Shown: positions 1 through 8,840 of the stretch, one piece after another
How the letters are laid out: every line of letters begins with the position of its first letter
Position numbering within the stretch: the first letter of the stretch is position 1
NCBI GenBank assembly: GCA_963422595.1
Contig: OY730298.1
Coordinates: 620,001-684,000, forward strand
Direction: 5' to 3'
Origin: G963422595 sp963422595
GTDB lineage: Bacteria > Pseudomonadota > Gammaproteobacteria > UBA4575
DNA length: 64,000 nucleotides
Notes under the pieces: model-generated
Databases searched by the model: none
Seen by the model: the letters and a program-made list of their open reading frames with translations, nothing else
Told to the model about the DNA's origin: nothing
Program-made: the position numbers and the translations under genes

Positions 1-565
1 CATCTTTAGCCCATTCTCCCGCCTGCAACAGCTGTTCCGATACCACGCCATCAAAGGGCGCGAGCACCTTGGTTCGTCGTAGCCGTTCCTGTGCCTGAAC
101 CAGTCGCGCTGTTGCCGAAACTATATTGCTACGCGCCACGGACTGATCCGCAATGGCCTGATCAAGCTGGCTGCGCGCGATATTGTTTTCTGAAACCAGC
201 TTTTGAAATCGCTCAACCTCTTTAGAGTGAAAATCAAATTTAGCTTTTTCACTTTGAATAGTAGCTCTTTCTTCTATGATTTGTTGTTGAATAAATACAT
301 CATCCAGCTTTGCGACCACAGCATCTTTGCTGAAGCGATCGCCCACCTCCGCAACCCTAATCAAACGTCCGGATATTTCCCCGGCCAAATTGACGTCATC
401 ACGACTGATCACCGTAGCACTATACAAAGCGGTGGGCGCAATGCTTTTTTGCACCGCTTGCTCTGCTACCACGAATATAGGCGGGGGCCTCTTTTTATCT
501 TCCGCGTGGCATACAGAGATAAAGAGTATTAACGTCAATGCGATCTTTAAGAATGGACGATTCAT
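1..565 (-). CDS. RND efflux periplasmic adaptor subunit (HlyD/MFP family), 3' part missing
   Basis: The gene reads leftward from an ATG at 565 and runs off the window edge, so only about 188 N-terminal residues are visible. They show a cleavable signal peptide (MNRPF followed by a hydrophobic stretch ending CHA), the first half of a lipoyl/barrel-sandwich domain (GRLIRVAEVGDRFSKD), a long charged helical hairpin (residues about 90-155) and the return strand with VLAPFDGVV, the signature of membrane fusion proteins. Such proteins link an inner-membrane RND pump to an outer-membrane channel for efflux of drugs, metals or other compounds. The pump gene would be expected beyond the left edge; substrate cannot be told. 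Confidence 0.88.
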   Translation of the reverse strand, partial: MNRPFLKIALTLILFISVCHAEDKKRPPPIFVVAEQAVQKSIAPTALYSATVISRDDVNLAGEISGRLIRVAEVGDRFSKDAVVAKLDDVFIQQQIIEERATIQSEKAKFDFHSKEVERFQKLVSENNIARSQLDQAIADQSVARSNIVSATARLVQAQERLRRTKVLAPFDGVVSEQLLQAGEWAKD

Positions 566-605
566 AAATATATGGTTGATTAATTTCAGATACTAAAGCT
601 ATACA

Positions 606-1565
606 TTAACTAAGCGTTCCATTGCAACTGCTACCCTGTCCAGCGGTACAGCCATAACAGTGATCGGCGACCGCAATCTCGTTATTTTCCAGATCCACGT
701 CGATTAGTTCTGACAAATGTGTACGCATTTGATCATTATGCCGTACAGCGAGTCCAAGCATCTGATTAAAATCACAGTCATACACGTAACCCCTCCAATC
801 TACGCTTATTAAAGAGCGACACATCACCGACTGTAAGTTTTTCTCGTAATAGGAGTCGCGTAATAACTGCATATACTGGTGAAATTTCCCCTGGCTGATC
901 AGGCTACTGCCAAATCTCTGAATTGGCATGTTCGTGATGGTAAACAAGTGATCAAAGCTTACGTCATATCTCACTAAAAACTCATGGTACTCTTGTTCCA
1001 GTGATTCCTGTGGGGGGGGCAGCTGTGCACCTTGCGGATTATACACCAGTGTTAATTTCAGCTGCTCGTGGTTGCTGCCATAACCCAGGTCATTAAGTTT
1101 TTTTAGTGCACGTATACTTTTCCAAAACACACCTTTGCCACGTTGTCTGTCTACGTTTTCTTTAAGGTAGCAAGGCAGCGAGGCGACAATCTCCACTTGG
1201 TGGTCAGCCAGAAAGTCTGCCAAATCTTCCTGGCCAGGTTCTTCAAGGACAGTCAGGTTGCAGCGGTCAATCACTTGTCGTGATTGACCGCGCGCAGTTT
1301 TTACCAGTTCCCTGAATAGTGGGTGCAACTCAGGAGCGCCGCCAGTAATATCAAGTAGTCGTATATTTTGCGTCAGCAGATAATCAATGACGATACCTAT
1401 GGTTTCAGGCGACATCATCTCATTACGGGTGGGGCCAGCGTTCACGTGACAATGCACGCAAGACTGGTTACAGCGATAGCCAAGATTGACTTGTAAAGTT
1501 TCGACTTTACGACGGTGAATTTTGGGAAAATCGGTTGGTTTTAGTAAATGTACAGTTGCGTGCAT
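606..1565 (-). CDS. arsS: Arsenosugar-biosynthesis-type radical SAM protein ArsS
   Basis: The 319-residue protein has the radical-SAM cluster motif CNQSCVHC (Cys32, Cys36, Cys39), TGGAPELHP typical of this family, and a C-terminal Cys-rich DUF3641-type domain ending CYGCTAGQGSSC. This matches the ArsS family, which is thought to install the adenosyl-derived sugar on dimethylated arsenic in arsenosugar synthesis. Family known; substrate here is inferred. The gene lies 35 bp downstream of a TVP38/flavoprotein disulfide reductase gene on the same strand, a common pairing for this family, so the two are probably one operon. No arsM methyltransferase is visible beside it. Confidence 0.9.
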   Translation of the reverse strand: MHATVHLLKPTDFPKIHRRKVETLQVNLGYRCNQSCVHCHVNAGPTRNEMMSPETIGIVIDYLLTQNIRLLDITGGAPELHPLFRELVKTARGQSRQVIDRCNLTVLEEPGQEDLADFLADHQVEIVASLPCYLKENVDRQRGKGVFWKSIRALKKLNDLGYGSNHEQLKLTLVYNPQGAQLPPPQESLEQEYHEFLVRYDVSFDHLFTITNMPIQRFGSSLISQGKFHQYMQLLRDSYYEKNLQSVMCRSLISVDWRGYVYDCDFNQMLGLAVRHNDQMRTHLSELIDVDLENNEIAVADHCYGCTAGQGSSCNGTLS

Positions 1566-1600
1566 GCTATGCTCATCAATTATGAGGCCATAAAAATGGC

Positions 1601-3730
1601 TTAACTACGCTGCCAAGCGTGGTATTTTTGTATCCAATATAATAGTTTTTCAGGCGCGTGCGTTTTTTTCCACGCCGCCGCCGCATACTTGTTTGCCTCG
1701 GCCAAAGTTGGATAAATATGGATGGTGCCAAGTATCTTATTTAAGCCTAGTCCATGTTTCATCGCCGCAATATACTCTGTAATCAGCTCTCCTGCATGAC
1801 TGCCTGCAATGGTTACGCCAAGTATTTTATCTTTTCCTGCGGGTGTGATAATCTTTACTATGCCACTTGCACGTGCGTCAATTATGGCGCGATCCAGATC
1901 AGAGACGTCATATCGCGTCACTTCAAACTCAATGTTTTGTGTGCGTGCGTCCTGCTCGTTCAAGCCCACTCGCGCCACTTCCGGATCAGTAAAAGTGCAC
2001 CAGGGTATTATAGAATAATCGACGCGGAATTTTTTAATGTGCCCGAATAAGGCATTAACGCTGGCATACCAGGCCTGATGCGCCGCGGCATGCGTAAACT
2101 CATAGCGGCTGGCAACGTCCCCGCAGGCATAAATATTAGGATAATTCGTTTGTAAAAATTCATTTAATTCTAATTTTCCATTTTTAGTAAGCCTGATTTT
2201 CAGGTTCTCATCCCAGACACTATGCGTAGTCGCACGGCGTCCTGTTGCAACCAGTAAGATGTCAAATGGCACCTCAATGGTTTTGTTTTTATGCTCGCAG
2301 TGCAATAAATTTGAACCTTTATGCCGTGTCACCTGCGCGGCAGTATGACGGGTGAGAATTTGAACACCATCTTTATTAAGGCTATCGGCAACCATGGTGG
2401 AAATTTCCGCGTCTTCGCGCGGCATGATCCTGGGCGTCATTTCAATTAGCGAGACTTGTGTGCCAAAGCGCGCGAAGCACTGCGCCAGTTCACAACCAAT
2501 AGGGCCTCCTCCCAGTATTACCATGTGTCCTGGCAACTCGGTTAAATTCCAAATTGTGTCCGAAGTGCGAAAATCTACTGTTTCCAGACCCGGGATGTCA
2601 GGAATAAAAGGTTCGGCGCCAGTAGCGAGAATAATATTCCTGCCAGTTACTGTTGTTCCATTCACCGCAACTGTCCACGGGTCTTTTAACGTTGCCTCTC
2701 CATGAATACATTCGACCCCTAATTTTGTATAACGTTCGACAGAGTCATGAGGTGCAATTTTTTTAATCGTTTGATGCACGTGCTGCATGACATCCTTGAA
2801 ATCGAATTCTATATCCACCGGTTTACAGCCATATTGCGTGGCCCGTTTCACTTGAGCAATAAAGTTCGCTGATTGTATTAACGCCTTTGAAGGCACACAC
2901 CCTGTATGTAAGCAGTCACCCCCCATTTTATGTTTCTCAATAAGGGTAACCTTAGCCTTAACCGCGGCAGCAATATAAGCCGCAACTAATCCCCCTGAAC
3001 CGGCGCCAATTACGATAACGTTACGATCAAATTTTTTAGGCTTGGTAAAATTCGCATAGCTATGCCGAGCTTTAATTATTGCTATCATTTTTCTACCCAG
3101 CCAGGGGAAGGCCGCCAATAGTACCAACGCAAATATAATTTCTGGTGCTAATATCCCATGCAGTGAATCAAGTTTTGCAAGCTGGGTGCCGACGTTTACA
3201 AGCACCAGTGATGCTGCGATCATGCCGAGAAAGCTCACGACAAAAAAATGTAGCGTACCCATGCTGGTAAGTCCCATGACTAAATTAATAACCATGAAAG
3301 GAAAGACAGGGATTAAGCGGAGGGTAAATAAATATAGCGCGCCATCTCTTTCAATACCTTTATTAACGGCGCGTAATTTGTCGCCAAAATGATGTTGCGC
3401 GAAATCACGAAAAATATAACGTGAAAGCAGGAATGCAAGCGTTGCCCCTATGGTTGCTGCGGGTAATACAATAAATACGCCTAAAAATAATCCAAATATT
3501 GCCCCCGCGAGTATGGATAGAATCCCTGCCCCTGGCACAGACAAGGCAGCGGTGGCAGTGTATATCAGGAAAAATATCAGGATAGTCCTGACAGGATAGG
3601 CATGAAAGTAGTCGGTGATAAGTTGCTGCTTTGACTTGACATAGGCAAAGTCAAGATACTGCTGCAAGTCAAAAATGAGAAATCCGGCAACTAAAATAGC
3701 AATAACCAGCAGAGCAATTACTTTTTTCAT
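1601..3730 (-). CDS. Fusion of TVP38/TMEM64 membrane domain and mercuric-reductase-like FAD disulfide oxidoreductase
   Basis: The first ~225 residues of this 709-residue protein are a multi-helix DedA/TVP38-TMEM64 (SNARE-associated) membrane domain containing the family glycine-rich segment around GAGILSILAGAIFG. The rest is a complete class-I pyridine-nucleotide-disulfide oxidoreductase: FAD-binding GAGSGG (about residue 243), redox-active GGDCLHTGCVPS (about residues 265-276), NAD(P)-binding GGGPIGCE, ATGRR and ACGDV, then the dimerisation domain with HIYPTLAE. Membrane-tethered enzymes of this architecture are often annotated as mercuric reductase, but there is no N-terminal HMA domain and no C-terminal CC pair, so mercury is not supported as substrate. 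Operon partner of arsS. Confidence 0.9.
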   Translation of the reverse strand: MKKVIALLVIAILVAGFLIFDLQQYLDFAYVKSKQQLITDYFHAYPVRTILIFFLIYTATAALSVPGAGILSILAGAIFGLFLGVFIVLPAATIGATLAFLLSRYIFRDFAQHHFGDKLRAVNKGIERDGALYLFTLRLIPVFPFMVINLVMGLTSMGTLHFFVVSFLGMIAASLVLVNVGTQLAKLDSLHGILAPEIIFALVLLAAFPWLGRKMIAIIKARHSYANFTKPKKFDRNVIVIGAGSGGLVAAYIAAAVKAKVTLIEKHKMGGDCLHTGCVPSKALIQSANFIAQVKRATQYGCKPVDIEFDFKDVMQHVHQTIKKIAPHDSVERYTKLGVECIHGEATLKDPWTVAVNGTTVTGRNIILATGAEPFIPDIPGLETVDFRTSDTIWNLTELPGHMVILGGGPIGCELAQCFARFGTQVSLIEMTPRIMPREDAEISTMVADSLNKDGVQILTRHTAAQVTRHKGSNLLHCEHKNKTIEVPFDILLVATGRRATTHSVWDENLKIRLTKNGKLELNEFLQTNYPNIYACGDVASRYEFTHAAAHQAWYASVNALFGHIKKFRVDYSIIPWCTFTDPEVARVGLNEQDARTQNIEFEVTRYDVSDLDRAIIDARASGIVKIITPAGKDKILGVTIAGSHAGELITEYIAAMKHGLGLNKILGTIHIYPTLAEANKYAAAAWKKTHAPEKLLYWIQKYHAWQRS

Positions 3731-3833
3731 TATAATTAAAGCGCATCTGTGGGGTTGATTAATTAAGCAAAAACATATTCAGTCTGTAAGCTATGGCTGC
3801 GATACCAAGCTGCATTCACAATATACCTCTGTT

Positions 3834-4778
3834 ATGCGTTTAGCCACCTGTAAATACAACAATCGCGTCCATCTTGCCGTGGTGCGCGATGATCTTGTGC
3901 TGATGCCAACAACGAGTTCTGATTGGCCAACCGGTCTGCACGGCATGCTACAACTAATCGATAATTGCGAACGGGCCTTACCGGATTTGCGTGCATTTAT
4001 TAATCAGGCCAACCCTGATCAATGGCTGCCTTTATCGGAGATAGAACTATTGTCACCGATTCCAAGACCACGGCAAAATATCATGTGTCTTGGTTGGAAC
4101 TATACAGAGCACGTCGAAGAAACCACTGGCAACCCATTAGAGGCGCCCAAGCTGCCCAAATACCCCATTGTGTTCACTAAAGCTGTGTCAAGCATGAATG
4201 GGCCCTATGCCGAAGTTCCCGTGAACCTTGAGGTTTCAAATAAAATGGATTGGGAAATTGAGCTGGGTGTCATTATTGGTAAGGGTGGCAAGGGAATTTC
4301 ACGCGCGCGCGCGCTTGAGCACGTGTTTGGGTATACCGTCATTAATGATATATCGGCCCGCGATTATCAAAAACGGCACCAGCAATTTTTTATCGGCAAG
4401 AGCTTCACTGGGGCCTGTCCAATGGGCCCATGGATAGTTACTGCCGATGAAATTCCTGACCCGCAAACACTCGATTTACAAAGTCGGGTAAATGATCAGA
4501 TTAAGCAAAGCTCGAATACAAAATATCAGATTTTTGACGTTGCAACGGTTATTGCAAGCCTGTCACAGGGCATGGTACTGGAAGCCGGGGATATTATTGC
4601 CACGGGCACGCCAGGTGGTGTGGGATATGCGCGTAACCCACCGGAATATCTAATGCCAGGCGACGTGGTGGAATGCGCAATAGAATCTATTGGAGTGATA
4701 CGCAATGTAATTACCGCGGCAAATCCGGACCACGACCATAGTAAATCTGAAGTATTATCCCACCGTATAACTAAGTAG
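3834..4778 (+). CDS. Fumarylacetoacetate hydrolase (FAH) family protein
   Basis: The 314-residue protein has the FAH fold: a short N-terminal domain, then a catalytic domain beginning at IMCLGWNYTEHVEET, with the metal-binding acidic set seen in MDWEIELGVIIG and DISARDYQ, and the closing GDIIATGTPGGVG motif. Family members hydrolyse or decarboxylate acylpyruvates and related diketo acids; the exact substrate is not readable. The first of three closely spaced forward genes (7 bp to the SIS gene), it is divergent from the flavoprotein fusion gene. The start at 3834 is the first ATG and gives the usual N-terminus MRLATCK. Confidence 0.88.
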   Translation: MRLATCKYNNRVHLAVVRDDLVLMPTTSSDWPTGLHGMLQLIDNCERALPDLRAFINQANPDQWLPLSEIELLSPIPRPRQNIMCLGWNYTEHVEETTGNPLEAPKLPKYPIVFTKAVSSMNGPYAEVPVNLEVSNKMDWEIELGVIIGKGGKGISRARALEHVFGYTVINDISARDYQKRHQQFFIGKSFTGACPMGPWIVTADEIPDPQTLDLQSRVNDQIKQSSNTKYQIFDVATVIASLSQGMVLEAGDIIATGTPGGVGYARNPPEYLMPGDVVECAIESIGVIRNVITAANPDHDHSKSEVLSHRITK

Positions 4779-4785
4779 CTGAACA

Positions 4786-5376
4786 ATGAACATTAAAGAG
4801 CGTATAAGAGCGATACTTTTACAGGAAGCACAGGCAATATCGTCAATTCCGGTAACGGATGACTTTGAGCGTGCCATCCATCTGCTAAAGGACTGTAAGG
4901 GCAAAGTGCTCACTACTGGCATGGGCAAGGCCGGTCATATTGCCAATAAATTTTCGGCAACCCTATGTTCAACCGGAACCCCTGCATCATTTGTACATCC
5001 GGGAGAAGCCGCGCATGGAGACTTGGGACTAATTGGGGAAAATGATGCCATTGTAGCGTTTTCGACGAGTGGCAAAACCCGGGAAGTCTTAAATATGTTA
5101 GTTGCAGGGCGTGAACTTGGACTACGTACCGTAATTGCGATCACTGCGCATCCGCAGTCCACGCTACGCGAATTAAGTGATGTAGTCATTGACATGGGCG
5201 TGATTAAAGAAGCCTGCCGACTGGATTTAACGCCAACCTCAAGTACGGCGGCGATGCTCGCGATTAGTGATGCACTGGCCCTGGCGTTAATGGAACTCAA
5301 AGAATTTACTCGGGAAGATTTTGGCATGCGTCACCACGGTGGTTATCTTGGCAGGAAAGCCCGTAATGCAGACTAA
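4786..5376 (+). CDS. SIS-domain sugar-phosphate isomerase, KpsF/GutQ-like without CBS domains
   Basis: The 196-residue protein is a single SIS domain with the arabinose-5-phosphate isomerase signatures TGMGKAGHIANKFSATL, STGTPASFVHPGEAAHGDLG and STSGKTREVL, and the C-terminal LTPTSSTAAMLAISDALA helix. KdsD/KpsF/GutQ convert ribulose-5-P to arabinose-5-P for KDO synthesis, but those enzymes carry two C-terminal CBS domains (about 320 residues); here the protein stops after the SIS domain at GMRHHGGYLGRKA. The stop codon overlaps the next start (TAATG), so it is probably translated together with the downstream SixA-like gene. Confidence 0.85.
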   Translation: MNIKERIRAILLQEAQAISSIPVTDDFERAIHLLKDCKGKVLTTGMGKAGHIANKFSATLCSTGTPASFVHPGEAAHGDLGLIGENDAIVAFSTSGKTREVLNMLVAGRELGLRTVIAITAHPQSTLRELSDVVIDMGVIKEACRLDLTPTSSTAAMLAISDALALALMELKEFTREDFGMRHHGGYLGRKARNAD

Positions 5377-5894
5377 TGCTTCCCGTATATTATATGGCGC
5401 GTAAACTAACGCTTGTTCGTCATGCAAAATCAAGTTGGGACAATGCGGATCTGCGGGATTTTGATCGCCCGCTTAACAGGCGAGGATTTAAGCATGCGTC
5501 TGCAATGGGTAACCGCCTGGCAAACAATAACTATAGCGTTGACGTTATAATTTCGAGTCCTGCGGTTCGGGCGATCATTACTGCTGAATTGATCGCTGGC
5601 GAAATCGGTTTTGATAAAAACAATATTCTTTGCAAGCCGGAGATTTACGCAGCTGGATTACATACGCTACTAAACGTAATAACTAATATAGATGACAAAC
5701 ATGAGCACGCCATGTTGGTGGGGCATAATCCCGGGTGTACGTGCTTATATAATTATCTGTGTGATGCTTGCGTTGACAACGTGCCGACCTGTAGCGTGGT
5801 TCAAATCGCATTCAATACGCATACGTGGCAAGGTACTTCTGAGCACAGTGGCAAAATAATTGACTTTGATTTTCCCAAAAAAACAAATAAGTAA
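5376..5894 (+). CDS. SixA-like phosphohistidine phosphatase (histidine phosphatase superfamily)
   Basis: The 172-residue protein has the RHG-type motif LVRHAKSSWDN near the N-terminus, RPLNRRGFKHA, the SSPAVRAIITAELI arginine and the second catalytic histidine in LVGHNPGC. This is the SixA branch, whose E. coli member dephosphorylates the PTS histidine phosphotransferase NPr. The listed ATG overlaps the upstream stop (TAATG); an internal ATG at 5394 gives MARKLTLVRHAK, closer to the usual family start, so the true start is uncertain by six residues. Last gene of the FAH-SIS-SixA run. Confidence 0.87.
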   Translation: MLPVYYMARKLTLVRHAKSSWDNADLRDFDRPLNRRGFKHASAMGNRLANNNYSVDVIISSPAVRAIITAELIAGEIGFDKNNILCKPEIYAAGLHTLLNVITNIDDKHEHAMLVGHNPGCTCLYNYLCDACVDNVPTCSVVQIAFNTHTWQGTSEHSGKIIDFDFPKKTNK

Positions 5895-6005
5895 CGTAGA
5901 CAAATCTAACTACTTATCGTGTTACGACACCTTCTGGCTAATTGTGCAAACGCTCCGAAAAGCACAAGCCGGCAATAATGTTGAGTATCAGCACTGAACA
6001 GACCA

Positions 6006-6749
6006 TTACCAATAACTTTCAGTGGTGATATGCCCCGGGCTTCTCCTCAGGTTTTTCTGCAAGCCTTTTTCTTTCAGCGCGTTGCGCGTATCAACAAGCA
6101 TGTTTGGATTACCGCACAGCATCACTTGAGAATTGTCAGCATGGATTGTCATACCTGCTTTACTTTCAAGTGTGCCGTTGTTAATTGCGGCGGGAATGCG
6201 CCCGCTCAATGAAAAACCCGTTGGTTCCCGACTCACAAAGGTTATCATCTTAAATCGTTCTTTATATTCCTCACCAAATTGCAGGATAGTGTCCTGATAG
6301 GTTAATTCTTTTACATATCGAACCGCATGCACCAGTACTATGTTTTCAAAACGCTCCCAGGCTTCGCCAGATTTTAATATGGATAAAAAAGGCCCGATTG
6401 CAGTACCCGTGGACAACATCCAGATATCTTTGCCATGCGGAACCTCATTCAAGGTGAAAAAACCGTTTGCGCGTTTATCAATCCATATTGAATCGCCAGC
6501 GCGTAATGTGCATAGCCTGGGCGACAGCACTCCTTGTGCAACTACTACGGAGTAAAACTCATAAATATCTTCATCGGGGGAATTCACAAAGGAATAAGGT
6601 CGTCCCACAATTTGATTATCAATGTTCAGGCCCAGGCGACCATACTGACCGGCAATAAATGGATCAATCTTTGCCTCTATACGTAAAGAATAAAGCAGAT
6701 CAGTCCAATGCCTGTTTTCAACTACCTTCCCTTGAATCCAATTACCCAT
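6006..6749 (-). CDS. fpr: Ferredoxin--NADP(+) reductase
   Basis: The 247-residue protein is a bacterial-type FNR: FAD-binding GRPYSFVNSP, the phosphate-binding GVLSPRLCTLRAGD, the NADP-binding STGTAIGPFLSI, CGNPNML, and the terminal ESYW that stacks on the flavin in this subclass. It passes electrons between NADPH and ferredoxin or flavodoxin. A Rieske-type ferredoxin gene lies on the same strand 323 bp upstream and could be a partner, but that is inference. Confidence 0.92.
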   Translation of the reverse strand: MGNWIQGKVVENRHWTDLLYSLRIEAKIDPFIAGQYGRLGLNIDNQIVGRPYSFVNSPDEDIYEFYSVVVAQGVLSPRLCTLRAGDSIWIDKRANGFFTLNEVPHGKDIWMLSTGTAIGPFLSILKSGEAWERFENIVLVHAVRYVKELTYQDTILQFGEEYKERFKMITFVSREPTGFSLSGRIPAAINNGTLESKAGMTIHADNSQVMLCGNPNMLVDTRNALKEKGLQKNLRRSPGHITTESYW

Positions 6750-7072
6750 TCAGATTTATCTTGATTAAATACGTATGAACTGCAACGTAGTGATGCAATA
6801 AGTAACACAACTATTTGCGCCGTGCTGCCGCTTTAGTGGCAATTAAATATCCAGGCAACCCAGTCTATCACGAGCCAGACAAAAGTTTTGATTGCTACCA
6901 AGATGTCTGTTTTGGTAAAGCAACCTTCAGACGCAATACCATCACTCCCCATAGTAACCGTAAATTCCTGCCACCATAAATACCCCTGATTTTACCTGCT
7001 GTCAGCGCCCTCCTGCGGGCGTGCTCACAAAGGTATGCAGCAGGCCCTGAAATCCATTCACGTCATCCCTGC
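6750..7072 (-). other. Intergenic stretch with a possible 39-codon ORF
   Basis: No recognised gene. On the minus strand an ATG at 6952 opens 39 codons (stop 6833-6835) whose second half is hydrophobic and tryptophan-rich (ILVAIKTFVWLVIDWVAWIF), which could be a small single-pass membrane peptide, but the ribosome-binding site is poor. A small GC-rich hairpin (CGCCCTCCTGCGGGCG) lies near 7008-7023. Coding status is unproven. Confidence 0.25.
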
Positions 7073-7408
7073 TTATGGTTCTTTGGGCTCATTCGGACAA
7101 ATTTCAATTCGGTCATTGTTGATGCGGACGGCATAACGCCTTAAGGCCTCTGTTGCGGGCTCTTCCGTGGGTCGTCCGGTACACACGTTAAAGCGGCTGC
7201 CATGCAGTGTGCAGCTGATTAACTCACCCTTGAGGCAACCGAGAGACAGAGAAGAATCTTCATGGGTGCACATATCATCAACGGCATATATTTTGCCTTC
7301 CACGTTGGCAAGTAAGATAGCGCCTGTCGGCGTGGTAATTTTTAAGGTGTGCCCCGGCGAAAGCTCTGCAAGTGACGCAACGTCGATGTATTTCGATGGC
7401 GAATTCAT
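7073..7408 (-). CDS. Rieske [2Fe-2S] ferredoxin-like protein
   Basis: The 111-residue protein is a small soluble Rieske domain. The two ligand loops are visible as CTHEDSSLSLG (Cys-X-His) and CTLHGSRF (Cys-X2-His), about 18 residues apart, followed by the usual ALRRYAVRI strand. Proteins of this size act as electron carriers to oxygenases or reductases, or as the small domain of nitrite-reductase-like systems. It stands between the FNR gene and the divergent small conserved genes from 7459. Confidence 0.9.
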   Translation of the reverse strand: MNSPSKYIDVASLAELSPGHTLKITTPTGAILLANVEGKIYAVDDMCTHEDSSLSLGCLKGELISCTLHGSRFNVCTGRPTEEPATEALRRYAVRINNDRIEICPNEPKEP

Positions 7409-7458
7409 TTAATCTGATCAAGGCTTATAATCATTGGTAAAGTAACTCAAAGTGAATC

Positions 7459-7698
7459 ATGCCGTACTTTATTTATAAAATCACATCAGGTTCTACCGGG
7501 CGCATTAAAAACCTTGAGCTTATTGATAAACATGATGCCTTCAAACAAGCCAAAAAATTTATTCGACAACAGCGCGCCGCATCTGCAATGGACAACAGAA
7601 CCGCGATTAAAATGGTATTTGCTCAGCATGAGCTTGAGGCCGAACAACGGCTGCGTGAACCACGCAATGCACCAATCTTAAGGGAATGGGAAAAATAA
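7459..7698 (+). CDS. Small conserved-looking hypothetical protein (79 aa)
   Basis: Charged, mostly helical protein starting MPYFIYKITSG and ending APILREWEK; no signal peptide, membrane segment or metal motif. The N-terminal MPYFIYKI strand followed by a long amphipathic helix (KHDAFKQAKKFIRQQR) and the clean ATG make it look like a true gene. It is the first of three forward genes with the cysteine-rich protein and the UDG-family protein. I do not recognise a function. Confidence 0.65.
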   Translation: MPYFIYKITSGSTGRIKNLELIDKHDAFKQAKKFIRQQRAASAMDNRTAIKMVFAQHELEAEQRLREPRNAPILREWEK

Positions 7699-7746
7699 CA
7701 GACGTGTACGTATTCAACGCCAGCTCTTATATAGCACCGAAGTCAA

Positions 7747-8208
7747 ATGGATGAACAACAATACAAAGCTACTTATAACAGTATTAATCCGCAACGCTGC
7801 GTGTTTGAAAAGGCAATTAACTCCCGTGTTTGTAATTGCAGTAAGGCACAGCGTTTCAATCTGGCAGATCGTGAAGGTGTCGCCTGTACCTCCATACAAG
7901 GGCTGGAACGCTGTAGCCAGCTTATTTCCTCGCTGCGCAACAACGCCCGTTTTGCCTTACGACGTTTAAGCGTTGACAAAGCACTGGCACATACGGAAGA
8001 GATTAAAGTGCAAAATGGTGGCTTACTGGGGCTGCAATCCAAAATTGAAAAGCATGCGCATCCTACCGTTACAGATATATACGCCCTTATCACCAGTGCC
8101 AGGAAAAAGTTTAATAATTTGCAGGATTTTCCGTATTCAAAACTTATGCAAGTAATCGCTACCTATAAAATTCGTAACCGCCGCAACCCGCCCCGACCCA
8201 AAAAATAG
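7747..8208 (+). CDS. Cysteine-rich conserved hypothetical protein, paralogue of the protein at 28034-28447
   Basis: The 153-residue protein has five cysteines in the N-terminal half (RCVFEKA, SRVCNCSKAQR, GVACTS, ERCSQL), followed by a short GGLLGL motif and a basic C-terminus (RNRRNPPRPKK). The order Cys-x-F, Cys-x-KA, GVxC-x-S, Cys-x2-L, GGLLG(L/M), basic tail recurs in the protein at 28034, so both belong to one family. The cysteines suggest a metal or Fe-S site, but that is inference; no named domain is recognised. The neighbours (FNR, Rieske) are redox proteins. Confidence 0.72.
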   Translation: MDEQQYKATYNSINPQRCVFEKAINSRVCNCSKAQRFNLADREGVACTSIQGLERCSQLISSLRNNARFALRRLSVDKALAHTEEIKVQNGGLLGLQSKIEKHAHPTVTDIYALITSARKKFNNLQDFPYSKLMQVIATYKIRNRRNPPRPKK

Positions 8209-8230
8209 CGACAGCCGAGCAGGGGCGACG

Positions 8231-8812
8231 TTGACAAAATTAGATCGATTATTGGCACAAGTACGATCCTGTACCGTTTGCGAATCCACGTTACCGCTGG
8301 GCCCCAATCCGGTTTTACGCGCTAAACGCAGTGCCCGGATTCTTATTGTCGGGCAAGCCCCCGGTATTAAAGTACATGAGAGCAGCATTCCCTGGAATGA
8401 TGCAAGCGGTAAGCGTTTACGTGAGTGGATGAATATAAATGACGCGATATTCTACGACGAGACCAGAATCGCCATCATCCCCATGGGTTTTTGTTACCCC
8501 GGCAAAGGTAAGTCAGGTGACCTGCCGCCACGTAAAGAGTGCGCGCAGTTATGGCATCAGAAATTACTCAATTTATTGCCCAATATTCAACTTACCCTAC
8601 TCGTGGGCCAGTACGCGCACAAACATTATTTAACCGATATTGGGGCTACACTTGCCGAGACCGTTAAAAGCTGGCGAACATATGTGCCCGAATATTTTCC
8701 TTTGCCTCACCCGTCGCCCCGAAATATAAGATGGATGAGACAAAACAGCTGGTTTGAATCCGAAACTGTCCCGCAATTACGCAAACAGGTTCGTTCGACA
8801 TTAGGTGCGTAG
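8231..8812 (+). CDS. Uracil-DNA glycosylase superfamily protein
   Basis: The 193-residue protein carries the UDG-superfamily motif A as VGQAPGIKVHES and motif B as LPHPSPRN, plus IIPMGFCYPGKGKSGDLPP characteristic of one bacterial UDG-like subgroup. A CTVC pair is present near the N-terminus, but the four-cysteine Fe-S set of family 4/5 enzymes is not. Members remove uracil or related damaged bases, although this subgroup's activity is not well fixed. The start is a TTG at 8231 preceded by an AGGGG-like ribosome site (CAGGGGCGACG). Confidence 0.82.
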   Translation: MTKLDRLLAQVRSCTVCESTLPLGPNPVLRAKRSARILIVGQAPGIKVHESSIPWNDASGKRLREWMNINDAIFYDETRIAIIPMGFCYPGKGKSGDLPPRKECAQLWHQKLLNLLPNIQLTLLVGQYAHKHYLTDIGATLAETVKSWRTYVPEYFPLPHPSPRNIRWMRQNSWFESETVPQLRKQVRSTLGA

Positions 8813-8840
8813 CGTGTGTTAAATCGAAGCTCCGCGAAAT

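Noticed and set aside
1601..3730. Mercuric reductase (merA)
   Set aside because: The CxxxxC active site is shared by the whole disulfide-reductase family; the HMA domain and the C-terminal vicinal cysteines are absent, and no other mer genes are near.
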